Shown here in pieces: positions 1 to 7,776 of a stretch of 20,678 nt of DNA (positions are counted from its first letter, which is position 1; every line of letters begins with the position of its first letter). The translations under genes and the position numbers were made by a program. Below the pieces are notes generated by a model, which made no database searches, was not told the origin of the DNA, and was given only the letters and a program-made list of their open reading frames with translations. The stretch comes from Fusobacterium sp. (GTDB lineage Bacteria > Fusobacteriota > Fusobacteriia > Fusobacteriales > Fusobacteriaceae): the NCBI RefSeq assembly GCF_032477075.1, contig NZ_JAWDXO010000047.1:1-20678 (forward strand), read 5' to 3'.

Positions 1-183
1 TTCTCTTTCCAGCTGTATTCTAGTTAAAAGATCACTTTTTGTTTCCTGAATATCTTCTGCTGTTATTCCTGCACTTAAAGATATTCCTCCAGTTATCATG
101 AAGGCTATCAAGAGTGAAAGAGAATAACTAACTTTTCTTTTTAAAAATCTCTTTAAAGATTTTTCTATGTCACCTTTTCTCAT
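1..183 (-). CDS. Autotransporter adhesin, N-terminal fragment (cut by window edge)
   Basis: Only the first 61 codons are inside the window; the gene runs off the left edge. The protein starts MRKGDIEKSLKRFLKRK, a basic stretch before a long hydrophobic core (about residues 19-36, SYSLSLLIAFMITGGISL), then an Ala/Gly cleavage region and a Glu/Lys/Gln-rich start of the mature part. An extended basic N-region before the signal core is typical of the N-terminal domain of large fusobacterial type V autotransporters, which carry themselves to the outer membrane and act as adhesins. The start at 183 is preceded by GGGGGAAG about seven bases upstream. It lies 17 bases after the FadA-like gene on the same strand and is probably co-transcribed with it. 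The passenger and barrel are not visible, so the adhesin call rests on the signal region and the neighbour. Confidence 0.72.
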   Translation of the reverse strand, partial: MRKGDIEKSLKRFLKRKVSYSLSLLIAFMITGGISLSAGITAEDIQETKSDLLTRIQLERE

Positions 184-200
184 AAAATCTTCCCCCTATA

Positions 201-761
201 TTAATTTCCTACCTTTACTTTTTGTTCCATCTTATCTAATCTGCTCAAGTATTCATTAAGTTTTTCATTTTCAAGTAAAATAAGTTCAATTTCATTATTA
301 TTAGTTTTAAACTTATCATATACTTCATCAAATTTCTGACTTAAAAATACTCTATTTTCATTTGGTTCCTCCCCTAAGATTTCTTCAAGCTTCATGATTT
401 CTTCTTCTTCCATTTTCAAGAAAGCCATTCTTTCCTTTCCTATTTCAAAAGCTGCTCCTGCTGCTGCTATTTTAGCTTCTGGAGTATTTTCACTTCTGAA
501 TACTTTCTCTTCAAGAGATTCATTCATATCTCTTCTGATATCTTCTAATATCTTTTTCCCCTTTTTTTCCTCTTCTTTTTCTGCTGCTATTCTGGCTTTT
601 TCTCCATCTTCAATAGCTTTTTGCCTTTCCTTTTCTTCAGTCTGTATTTCTCTTCTTATCTGTTCAAGAACTTTTCTGCCCTCTTTTTCACTTATTTCCT
701 GTGAATAAACTGCTGTAATTAGACAAGATAAAAAAAGAGATAACATCGCTATTTTTCTCAT
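201..761 (-). CDS. Secreted coiled-coil protein, FadA/FAD-I-like, upstream of autotransporter
   Basis: A 186-residue exported protein. Residues 1-20 (MRKIAMLSLFLSCLITAVYS) are a signal peptide; the rest is almost entirely charged helix rich in Glu, Lys and Arg. Residues 28-45 and 68-85 are an internal repeat (GRKVLEQIRREI and GKKILEDIRRDM). The C-terminal third (about 115-185) has regular Leu/Ile spacing of a coiled coil and ends KVGN; FadA proteins end in a similar short Gly-Asn tail. FadA is about 130 residues, so this is a longer relative or analogue. In Fusobacterium such small helical proteins sit just upstream of autotransporter genes (the RadD locus has FAD-I), which matches the 17-base gap to the next gene. 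The start has AAGGAGGG seven bases upstream. The exact family is uncertain; secreted coiled coil is secure. Confidence 0.68.
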   Translation of the reverse strand: MRKIAMLSLFLSCLITAVYSQEISEKEGRKVLEQIRREIQTEEKERQKAIEDGEKARIAAEKEEEKKGKKILEDIRRDMNESLEEKVFRSENTPEAKIAAAGAAFEIGKERMAFLKMEEEEIMKLEEILGEEPNENRVFLSQKFDEVYDKFKTNNNEIELILLENEKLNEYLSRLDKMEQKVKVGN

Positions 762-1149
762 CTTTCCCTCCTTAAATTATGCTTAAATTCTTTTTGTATA
801 TTTGACAAACAAAAATACTAAAAACAAAGTTTTTAGATATATATGGTATACATTTTTCACTAAGAAAATATATACTTATTTTGTTATCATATACACATTG
901 TAACATAAAAAAAAATCACATACAAATAAAAAGAATATATATCATGTGTAATTTTAAATAAATATTTTTTTATTTAGATTTATAGTATACAATAGATTGT
1001 AATTTTTTTTATATTTTACATATGTAATTTTATTTAGATTTATTTATTTTATAAATTACTTTAAATATAAGGTAACATATACTACTGTTTTCTAAAAAAA
1101 TCTCTGTTATAGTGTTTATATGGATAATATAAAATTAGGAAGGACAAAT
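762..1149. other. AT-rich divergent intergenic region with small repeats
   Basis: This gap separates the adhesin operon (minus) from the decayed cupin gene (plus). It is extremely AT-rich. An 8-bp inverted repeat CTAAAAAC-AAA-GTTTTTAG lies at 818-836, and the 16-base sequence TTTTATTTAGATTTAT occurs twice in direct orientation at 968-983 and 1028-1043, exactly 60 bases apart. I could not place a convincing -35/-10 pair for either direction. No gene was recognised in either strand. Confidence 0.5.
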
Positions 1150-1497
1150 ATGGAAATAAATATTTTGAAAAATATTCCTCATGAATAAATAACTGTTTTA
1201 AAAGATTTAGTTACAGTACGAGTAGGGTAAATAGTAAGTAAAACTCTTGTTCAAAACAATGCAGTAAGCTTGACTTGATTTGCTTTTGATAAAAGTGAGT
1301 AAATAAGTACCCACGAATCTTCAGGAGAGCTATGGTAACTATTTTTAGAAGGAACAGGAGCTTTTACAGTAGATGGAAAAAAATATATTTTAAATCAGGA
1401 GGGAAACTCTTGTAATGCCTGCAAAAAAACTCATTCAATTTTTGCTCAAGAATCATTTAAAATGTTTCTTACAGTTGTTTTCCATAAAAATAATTAA
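1150..1497 (+). pseudogene. Decayed cupin-domain protein
   Basis: Read through its stops, this stretch gives a cupin of about 115 residues: a start MEINILKNIPHE, then KTLVQNNAVSLT, FAFDKSE, ISTHESSGE, EGTGAFTVDGKKYILN, and an end SFKMFLTVVFHKNN followed by TAA at 1495-1497. Small single-domain cupins carry exactly this order (STHES is the first metal-binding motif, EGTG the turn, VDGKEYIL the strand before the second motif). Frame 0 has TAA or TGA at five internal codons (1186, 1228, 1276, 1300, 1336). Two segments read correctly only in another frame: AMVTI near 1328-1345, and ETLVMPA near 1402-1422. Each is flanked by opposite one-base indels. An RBS-like AGGAAGGACAA precedes the ATG. Inactivation is certain from the sequence; the cupin identity is strong but from motif recognition. 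Confidence 0.8.
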
Positions 1498-1502
1498 TTA
1501 AA

Positions 1503-1536
1503 TATAAAAGGACACTCATTTGAGTGTCCTTTTATA
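1503..1536. terminator. Bidirectional intrinsic terminator
   Basis: A perfect 16-bp inverted repeat (TATAAAAGGACACTCA, two-base centre, then its complement) with A-tract and T-tract ends. It lies between the cupin pseudogene and the convergent AEC transporter gene and overlaps the latter's TAA stop (1534-1532), so it can end transcripts from both sides. Confidence 0.9.
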
Positions 1537-2458
1537 TTTGTATCCCTATACCCATAGATACCAGAAGAAAGGTTATTATTATTATACTTATAATTATTGA
1601 AGCTGAACTTGTAAAACCTGCTATTCCAACATCTCCATCACATCTTTCAGTAAATACTGCTGACAGCGCTGAAACTGGGGCGAATACTGCTATTGCCAAT
1701 ACTTGACGTATTTCCAATGGAAAGGGCATGAACTTATAAAACAACAATGCCATTATTCCAGAAGCTATATATCTCACTGCCAATATAAACCCAGCCTTTG
1801 AAAGATAATCATATCTGAATTTTATCTCAAACATCATTCCTATCATAAGCATGGAAACAAATCCATTGGCAGCTCCTATCACTGAGGTCACGGAAATTAT
1901 CTCTTCAGGTATATGGATATTCAACAAAGCCAATACCAACATACTTGTATATGTTACAAAGGGAACTGATGAAAAAAGTCTTTTTATAGACTGTAAAAAA
2001 GAAGCTTTTTCTCCAGTTTTTATTACTGCAGATGTCACTGCGTAAGAACCTCCAGTACAGCTTATAGAATTTCCTATATCAAACATACATACTGCTACTA
2101 CTCCAAATGCTCCCAGAAAGTTCTGAACAAAGGGCAGAGTAAATGCTCCTATATTATATCCTGATAAATTAAGCATATATAATGCCCTTACTTTATCTTC
2201 TTTTTTCTTTGAAAGAATATATCCTAGAACTATCATTACCATATTACATCCAAGTCCTAGAAGTACAAGTATAAAGAGTGAATCTTCTTTTTGAAAACTT
2301 CCAAAGCTAGTGATTATTGCTGCTGGAAGAGTTATATTTATAACTATCTTTGTTACTATTCTATAATCATCTGGTGCAAAGAATTTTCTTTTTTTCAACA
2401 CATACCCCATTATTATGATAAAGACAAAAGCTGAGGCTTTCATCAGAACTTGTTTCAT
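1532..2458 (-). CDS. AEC-family (auxin efflux carrier) transporter
   Basis: A 308-residue integral membrane protein with about ten hydrophobic segments spread over the whole length and short polar loops. The N-terminus (MKQVLMKASAFVFIIIMGYV, then LKKRKFFAPDD and NITLPAAIITSF around residues 21-52) and the small-residue-rich last helix resemble the AEC / Mem_trans family, inner-membrane carriers that in bacteria move organic acids such as malate or malonate. The substrate cannot be read from the sequence. The start was set at 2458 rather than an in-frame ATG 18 bases upstream, because GGGGGAAG lies six bases before the inner ATG and nothing suitable precedes the outer one. It is monocistronic: divergent from the MBL-fold gene and ended by the hairpin at 1503-1536. 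Confidence 0.85.
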   Translation of the reverse strand: MKQVLMKASAFVFIIIMGYVLKKRKFFAPDDYRIVTKIVINITLPAAIITSFGSFQKEDSLFILVLLGLGCNMVMIVLGYILSKKKEDKVRALYMLNLSGYNIGAFTLPFVQNFLGAFGVVAVCMFDIGNSISCTGGSYAVTSAVIKTGEKASFLQSIKRLFSSVPFVTYTSMLVLALLNIHIPEEIISVTSVIGAANGFVSMLMIGMMFEIKFRYDYLSKAGFILAVRYIASGIMALLFYKFMPFPLEIRQVLAIAVFAPVSALSAVFTERCDGDVGIAGFTSSASIIISIIIITFLLVSMGIGIQI

Positions 2459-2606
2459 AAAACTTCCCCCTGTCATTTGATTTTTAATATTTGATATTAT
2501 ATACCCTTTTCTTTCATTTAACTATAATTATGTAAAAAAACCTTTTAAAGATTTTAAAGTAATATAAAATATATACTTTCTGTTTTTTTATGAATCATTG
2601 TTTTAA

Positions 2607-2635
2607 TTGTAAAATAATTAAAATAAGTATATACT
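2607..2635 (+). promoter_or_regulatory. Candidate promoter for the MBL-fold gene
   Basis: TTGTAA (2607-2612), a 17-base spacer, then TATACT (2630-2635), five of six matches to the -10 consensus. A 12-bp perfect palindrome AAGTATATACTT (2625-2636) covers the -10 box and could be an operator. The CDS start is 36 bases downstream of the -10. Confidence 0.5.
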
Positions 2636-2670
2636 TTATATGTAGAATAAATATACAGGAGGATAAAATT

Positions 2671-3660
2671 ATGCCAGAATTGTTTTACCAAAAACCAGAG
2701 ATATATAGAATTCTTGTACCCTTACCAGAAAATCCATTAAAAACTTTAAATTCTTACTTAATAAAATCAGAGAATAGAAATCTATTAATTGATACTGGTT
2801 TTAATCGTCCAGAATGTTATGAAGCTCTTATAGAAAATTTGAAAAAATTAAATGTGGATATGGAGAAAACAGATATTTTTTTAACTCATCTGCATTCTGA
2901 TCATACTGGGCTTATAAATAAGATTGCTCATGAAAATAGTAAAATCTATATTGGAAAAACTGATTATGAATATATAGTTGAAAATCTAAAAGGTTTAAAT
3001 TGGAAAGAGTCAGAGAAAAGATTTGCTTCTGAAGGTTTCCCTTATGAAATAATAGAAAGATTGAGAAAAACAAATCAAGCAAGAATTTTTGCTCCAGATG
3101 GAATATTTGAATCAATTTCACTTGAGGATGGAGATAAATTTAATATTGATAAATTAGAATTTACTGTTATTCTTACTCCAGGACATACACCTGGTCATAC
3201 ATGTCTGTATTTAGAAAAAGAAAAACTTCTATTTTCAGGAGACCACATTCTTTTTGATATAACTCCAAATATAACTGCATGGTTAAAAGTAAAAGATTCT
3301 TTGAGAGATTACATCAGCAGTTTAGAAAAAATAAAAAGATTTGAAATAAAGAAAACTTTTCCAGGACATAGAACACCTTCTGAAGATATTTACAATAGAA
3401 TAGATGAGATAGTAGAGCATCATAAATCTAGACTATTAGATACACTTGAAGTAATCAAAGAACATTCCAATGGATTAACAGCATATGAAATAGCCAGCTT
3501 AATGAAATGGAATATGAGAGGAAAATCATGGTCAGAATTTCCAGATAATCAAAAATGGTTTGCTGTTGGAGAAACATTGTCTCATTTAGATTTTTTAATC
3601 AATGAAAATAAAATAGTTAAATTTAAAAGTGATGACATATACAAATATAAATTAAAATAA
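2671..3660 (+). CDS. MBL-fold metallo-hydrolase (LACTB2/glyoxalase-II-like)
   Basis: A 329-residue cytoplasmic protein with no signal peptide. It carries the metallo-beta-lactamase signature THLHSDHTG (His73, His75, Asp77, His78), then His in TPGHTPGHT (170-177), Asp191-His192 in FSGDH and His233 in FPGHR, which together bind two zinc ions. The C-terminal 80 residues look like the small winged-helix domain (NGLTAYEIASLM around 267-278) of LACTB2-type members. Members hydrolyse thioesters, lactones, lactams or nucleic acids; the substrate here is not predictable. The ATG at 2671 has CAGGAGGA seven bases upstream; an in-frame ATG at 2590 would add 27 Ile/Lys-rich residues with no RBS and was rejected. 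The gene stands alone, ended by the hairpin at 3673-3719. Confidence 0.9.
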   Translation: MPELFYQKPEIYRILVPLPENPLKTLNSYLIKSENRNLLIDTGFNRPECYEALIENLKKLNVDMEKTDIFLTHLHSDHTGLINKIAHENSKIYIGKTDYEYIVENLKGLNWKESEKRFASEGFPYEIIERLRKTNQARIFAPDGIFESISLEDGDKFNIDKLEFTVILTPGHTPGHTCLYLEKEKLLFSGDHILFDITPNITAWLKVKDSLRDYISSLEKIKRFEIKKTFPGHRTPSEDIYNRIDEIVEHHKSRLLDTLEVIKEHSNGLTAYEIASLMKWNMRGKSWSEFPDNQKWFAVGETLSHLDFLINENKIVKFKSDDIYKYKLK

Positions 3661-3672
3661 AATCTTTTGTAA

Positions 3673-3719
3673 AAAAACTAGTTTCAAGTGAATTTTTATA
3701 TCACTTTTAACTAGTTTTT
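3673..3719. terminator. Bidirectional intrinsic terminator
   Basis: Nineteen-base arms (AAAAACTAGTTTCAAGTGA and its complement) with a two-base internal mismatch and a nine-base loop, flanked by A and T tracts. It separates the MBL-fold gene (plus) from the end of the ABC transporter operon (minus) and suits both. Confidence 0.85.
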
Positions 3720-3729
3720 CTTTATTTTA

Positions 3730-4500
3730 TTATTTTATATTTCTGCTAAAGCCACTTAACATTATTAAATCTTCTAAAAGTTCATTTTTAGGTGTAACAG
3801 AAGAATATTCTAATACCAAATTTGCAGCTGGTGTTTTCTCATAAATATTCTTTATTATCTCTTTAAAATCAAACTTTCCATTAAAAACTGATTGATGAGT
3901 ATCCTTTTCTCCATTATTATTATGGAGATGGTATCCTATTATATCATCTTTCAGTATTTCTATTAAAATTTTCATATTCCAGTTATTTAATAGAGCATGT
4001 CCTATATCTATAAGGGAATAAAATCCATATTTTTTTATGAGTTCAATATATTCTTCCTGATTATACAGCATATTTTTTCTGATTCCTACATTTTCTACTG
4101 CTATCTTTACAGATTTTTTTTCAGCTATTTTTACTATTTCTTTTATTCTATTTTCTATTATATTTTTATCAATTTCATTTTCTAAAGTTTCATTAGTATG
4201 AAGTACCAGAAATTCCCCTTTATATTTTTGGGTTATATCTATAGCTTTTTTAAAATCTTCTAGTATTTCTTCCCAGTTTTTTTCCGATACTGTAAGTTTA
4301 AAATATCTATATGGTCCATGAAATGAAACATTTTCCATTGAATAATTTTCAAGAATTTTATTTAACTTTTCAGTATGTTTCTCATCATGAGATTCTATAA
4401 AAAATTCTATATTTCTTATTTTATTATCCATAAAAAAATTTATTGTATCTTCATAGTTGTCACTGGCACATATAAGATCACTAACATATATTTTATTCAT
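3730..4500 (-). CDS. Sugar phosphate isomerase/epimerase-like TIM barrel protein
   Basis: A 256-residue protein of the xylose-isomerase-like / AP-endonuclease-2 TIM-barrel superfamily. Candidate metal ligands fall at strand ends: Glu136 in VKIAVENVG, Asp165 and His168 in SLIDIGHAL, His191/His193 in GYHLHNNNG, His202, and Glu231 in NLVLEYSS. His61 (FHGPY) and His101 (VLHTN) match earlier barrel positions. Such proteins isomerise or epimerise sugars and polyols, or cut phosphodiesters. The start was placed at 4500: GGAGAAA lies just before this ATG, while an ATG 15 bases upstream has no RBS. It is the last gene of the transport operon, 20 bases after the binding-protein gene, so it probably acts on the imported compound. 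Which reaction it catalyses is unknown. Confidence 0.78.
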   Translation of the reverse strand: MNKIYVSDLICASDNYEDTINFFMDNKIRNIEFFIESHDEKHTEKLNKILENYSMENVSFHGPYRYFKLTVSEKNWEEILEDFKKAIDITQKYKGEFLVLHTNETLENEIDKNIIENRIKEIVKIAEKKSVKIAVENVGIRKNMLYNQEEYIELIKKYGFYSLIDIGHALLNNWNMKILIEILKDDIIGYHLHNNNGEKDTHQSVFNGKFDFKEIIKNIYEKTPAANLVLEYSSVTPKNELLEDLIMLSGFSRNIK

Positions 4501-4520
4501 ATTTTCTCCATTCATACTAA

Positions 4521-5825
4521 TTACTTTATAAGTTTCATAATTTCATTTTGTGCTTCTTCAAGAGCTTCATTTGCTGGTTTTTCACCACTTAATATAATAT
4601 CTCTGGCATCTATAAGTATCTGTTCTGCCTTTAATCCATTACTTCCTGAAAAACTTGCCCATTGTCCCATATCCGGCATTTGGCTCGCTGCTACACTCAT
4701 TAATTTATTTTCAGTAAGAAATCTGTCTATTCCTGTTCCCTTTTCCACAATAGTAGGTGGCAGATATCCTGTACCTTTAGTCCATTTTTCAGTAGAATCA
4801 GCACTTAAAAGAAATTTCATAAATCTCCAAGCTGCCTGTTGATCCTCTGGTGATTTTGCCATTATCATAAGCATATTACCTCCAGCTGGAAGTTTTCTTT
4901 CCTTTCCATCAAATAATGGGAACTTTGCTCCTCTTAAGTCAAATTTAGCACTTGATTCAAAGTTTTCTCTTTTACCAATTGTTGTCACTACCATCCCCAG
5001 TTTTCCATTTAGAAAAGTCTGGAATCCTTCATCATTACTTGCATGTATTGCTGATTTATCCTTTACCATATCTGCTGTGAGCTGATAAGCTTCTGCTGAT
5101 TCTTTTGATGAAAATGTAGGTATTGTGACTCCATTTTCCACCTTCAGCATCTGTCCTCCATTTCCTTCTAACAAAGCCTGTTGAGCCCAGTTATCAGCAT
5201 ATTCCTGCATGAAGAACCCTGGATTTCCAGTTTTCATCTTTATTGTCATAGCTGCTTCTGCCACTTCTTTCCAAGTCTTTGGAGGAGTATCTGCATTAAG
5301 TCCTGCTTCTTTAAATAAATCTGCATTGATATACATAATAGGATTACTTATAGAATAAGGTATCCCCACCTGCTCTCCATTTACCTGTCCAAGTTCAAGA
5401 ATATTAGGAAGGAAATTTTTATCAAGAAAGTTTTTATCCTCTGGAAAATATTTATTTATAACATCCTGTGCTGGTGTATATTCAAAATTATCCTTTGCAT
5501 AGTTTAGATATGAATACCCCATTTGAACTATTGCAGGGTATTTATTTGAAGCTATTGATACCTGAAGATTTTGAGTAAGACCTTTGTACATATCAGGATT
5601 AAATTTCTCAACTACCTGAATATCTTTATTCTGTTCATTAAATTCTTTGATTAGTTCTTTTATAGCCCCTCCTCCAAAAGTTTCTGAAGCTACATGCCAG
5701 TATTCTATCTGAACTGGTTTTTTCTCTTGTGCTGTATTTTCAGTTGATGTTTTTTCTCCCTGTGAACATGCAGCCATGAACATCATTGTTCCTAATATCA
5801 ATCCATTTTTCAAATTTGCTTTCAA
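4521..5825 (-). CDS. ABC transporter substrate-binding lipoprotein, UgpB-like
   Basis: A 434-residue extracytoplasmic solute-binding protein of the family-1 / UgpB group. It has a lipoprotein signal with lipobox MAAC (Cys20) followed by a Ser/Thr/Glu/Lys linker. The mature part starts IEYWHVASE, a common first strand of these proteins, and near the C-terminus has GGNMLMIMAKSPEDQQAAW and KGTGYLPP, the hinge-and-lid region shared with glycerol-3-phosphate binding protein. Length is close to E. coli UgpB (about 438). The start is TTG at 5825: AGGAGG lies seven bases upstream and no ATG occurs before the lipobox region. It follows the ATPase gene by 37 bases. It delivers ligand to the permease pair; glycerol phosphate, a glycerophosphodiester or an oligosaccharide are all possible. 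Confidence 0.88.
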   Translation of the reverse strand: MKANLKNGLILGTMMFMAACSQGEKTSTENTAQEKKPVQIEYWHVASETFGGGAIKELIKEFNEQNKDIQVVEKFNPDMYKGLTQNLQVSIASNKYPAIVQMGYSYLNYAKDNFEYTPAQDVINKYFPEDKNFLDKNFLPNILELGQVNGEQVGIPYSISNPIMYINADLFKEAGLNADTPPKTWKEVAEAAMTIKMKTGNPGFFMQEYADNWAQQALLEGNGGQMLKVENGVTIPTFSSKESAEAYQLTADMVKDKSAIHASNDEGFQTFLNGKLGMVVTTIGKRENFESSAKFDLRGAKFPLFDGKERKLPAGGNMLMIMAKSPEDQQAAWRFMKFLLSADSTEKWTKGTGYLPPTIVEKGTGIDRFLTENKLMSVAASQMPDMGQWASFSGSNGLKAEQILIDARDIILSGEKPANEALEEAQNEIMKLIK

Positions 5826-5862
5826 TTTCTTTCCTCCTGTTAAATATTTATTTAAATTTTTA

Positions 5863-6942
5863 TTATTCCATTTCTATATTATTTTCAGTAGCTATATCAA
5901 AGAAAAGCATATTTTTCTTTGTAAACTTTATATACACATCTTCATATCTTTTAAAATCACTGTCATTTGGTACAGAGGCCATAACTTTTTCTTCACCATT
6001 TACTGTTATCAGCAGACATTTCTGACTTCCATAATTTTCTATTTTAGCTATATTTCCCTTTATACTGTTTTCAGATTTATCTCTGCTCACTTTTACATAT
6101 TCAGGTCTGATACCCAGATATACCTCTCTTCTTTTCTCAATAAGTTCTCTTTTTTCATCAGATAACTTTATTGTATTATTTTTAAATAGAATATCCCCTT
6201 CATTTATATTTGCCCTGAGTATGTTTATCTGAGGTATTCCTATAAATTTAGCTACAAATACATTTACTGGATTGTTATATATTTTCTCAGGAGTATCTAT
6301 CTGCTGAAGATATCCTTTATTTAATACTGCTATTCTGTGACCTATTGTCATAGCTTCTATCTGGTCATGAGTCACATATACAAATGTAGGTCTGTACAGA
6401 TTATGAAGTTTTACAAGTTTCTCTCTTGAGGTATTTCTCAGCTGTACATCAAGATTTGATAAGGGTTCATCTAAAAGAAAGAATGGAGACTGTTTCACAA
6501 CAGCTCTGCACAGAGCAACTCTCTGTCTTTGCCCTCCTGAAAGTTCTTTAGAATATCTTTTTTCCAATCCTTCAAGATTTAATATCTTCAATGCCTCTCT
6601 GGCTCTTTTTTCTATCTCTTCTCTTTCTACCTTATTCATCCTAAGACCAAATGTTATATTATCCCAGACAGTCATATGAGGATAGAGAGCATAGTTTTGA
6701 AATACCATTGCTACATTTCTTTCTCCAGCTTCTATATCATTCATTAATTTATCTCCAAAATACAATTCCCCTGATGTTATTTTTTCAAGACCTGCTATCA
6801 TTCTTAATGTGGTACTCTTTCCACACCCAGATGGACCTAAGAGAACAAGTCTCTCTCCTGGATTAATTTCCAGATTGAGATTTTTTACTACTTGAGTACT
6901 TCCATAGTCTTTACATACATTTTTAAACATTATACTGCTCAT
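5863..6942 (-). CDS. ugpC: ABC transporter ATP-binding protein, UgpC/MalK type
   Basis: A 359-residue ATPase that powers the importer on the cytoplasmic face. Visible motifs: Walker A GPSGCGKST (36-44), Q-loop FQNYALYPHM (Gln82), signature LSGGQRQR (134-141), Walker B FFLLDEP (154-160), D-loop SNLD and switch His192 in VTHDQIEAM. After about residue 235 comes the extra beta domain of the MalK/UgpC class (LGIRPEYV near 290), which distinguishes it from amino-acid-type ATPases. Length matches UgpC (356). The start has AAGGAGAC four to five bases upstream, 15 bases after the permease stop. UgpC-type ATPases can serve more than one sugar importer, so the symbol gives the subfamily and does not prove glycerol phosphate as substrate. 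Confidence 0.9.
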   Translation of the reverse strand: MSSIMFKNVCKDYGSTQVVKNLNLEINPGERLVLLGPSGCGKSTTLRMIAGLEKITSGELYFGDKLMNDIEAGERNVAMVFQNYALYPHMTVWDNITFGLRMNKVEREEIEKRAREALKILNLEGLEKRYSKELSGGQRQRVALCRAVVKQSPFFLLDEPLSNLDVQLRNTSREKLVKLHNLYRPTFVYVTHDQIEAMTIGHRIAVLNKGYLQQIDTPEKIYNNPVNVFVAKFIGIPQINILRANINEGDILFKNNTIKLSDEKRELIEKRREVYLGIRPEYVKVSRDKSENSIKGNIAKIENYGSQKCLLITVNGEEKVMASVPNDSDFKRYEDVYIKFTKKNMLFFDIATENNIEME

Positions 6943-6957
6943 TTTGTCTCCTTTTAA

Positions 6958-7776
6958 TTATCCTTTTATTCCCGACTTAACAAAGCTAGTCATTATCATT
7001 CTCTGGCAAAATATGTATAGAATTATTGGAAAAATTATAGTCATTCCAGCTATTGCCATAGTTATTCCCCAATTATTTCCTCCTTCTGAACTTATGAACA
7101 TCTGAAGTGCAAGAGATAATGTATAGTTTTCCTTGCTGCTCAGTATTATCAAGGGCCAGAAATACTCGTTCCATGAATTGATAAAGAACAATATTCCCAT
7201 TGCTATTATAGAATTTTTTATCATAGGTATTATGAGATGTATCAAAGTTCTTGTTTCAGATATATTATCTATTTTAGCTACCTCTAAAAGAGATTTTGGT
7301 ATTCCTCTCATATTCTGCATCATTAAAAGTATTCCTAAAGCATCTGCTAACTGAGGAAGAATGACTCCAAAACTAGTATCCAATATCCCCAGTTTTGACA
7401 CAGTTAAATAGTTTGGAATCATTGTTACTGTAAAAGGAACAAACAAAGTAATCAATATCATTGAATAAATTATTTTCTTCCCTTTAAATTCCTTATATGT
7501 CATGACATAAGCTGCCATAATACTTGTAATTATTTTTCCCAAAGTGACCATTGCTGAAATAAAGAAAGTATTCCATATATATTTTATTATTGGAACATTA
7601 TTCCATATGTGTTTATAGTTTTCAAGTGTAATTACTGATGGAATCAGTTTTAAAGGTTCAGAAAATACCTGATCCATACTTTTCAGTGATATAGAAAGCA
7701 TATATATCAAAGGAAATATCTGCAAGAGAATAATTATAAAAAATAATATATGCCATTTTTTTTCTCTAGTTTTCAT
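6958..7776 (-). CDS. ABC sugar transporter permease, UgpE/MalG-like
   Basis: A 272-residue inner-membrane subunit with six hydrophobic segments (first at about 10-30, last at about 238-258). The cytoplasmic EAA loop that touches the ATPase is at about 165-185 (EVAKIDNISETRT...IIPM), and NSWNEYFWPLI (200-210) is the pattern usual just after it in this family. The EAA loop is atypical: the usual Asp-Gly-Ala is Asp-Asn-Ile. The start overlaps the upstream permease gene by 11 bases, with GGAG six bases before the ATG, so translation is probably coupled. It pairs with that permease to form the channel. Confidence 0.9.
   Translation of the reverse strand: MKTREKKWHILFFIIILLQIFPLIYMLSISLKSMDQVFSEPLKLIPSVITLENYKHIWNNVPIIKYIWNTFFISAMVTLGKIITSIMAAYVMTYKEFKGKKIIYSMILITLFVPFTVTMIPNYLTVSKLGILDTSFGVILPQLADALGILLMMQNMRGIPKSLLEVAKIDNISETRTLIHLIIPMIKNSIIAMGILFFINSWNEYFWPLIILSSKENYTLSLALQMFISSEGGNNWGITMAIAGMTIIFPIILYIFCQRMIMTSFVKSGIKG

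Noticed and set aside
2590..2670. N-terminal extension of the MBL-fold protein from an upstream ATG
   Set aside because: The added residues are Ile/Lys/Asn-rich, without RBS, and the promoter -10 lies inside; CAGGAGGA precedes the inner ATG.
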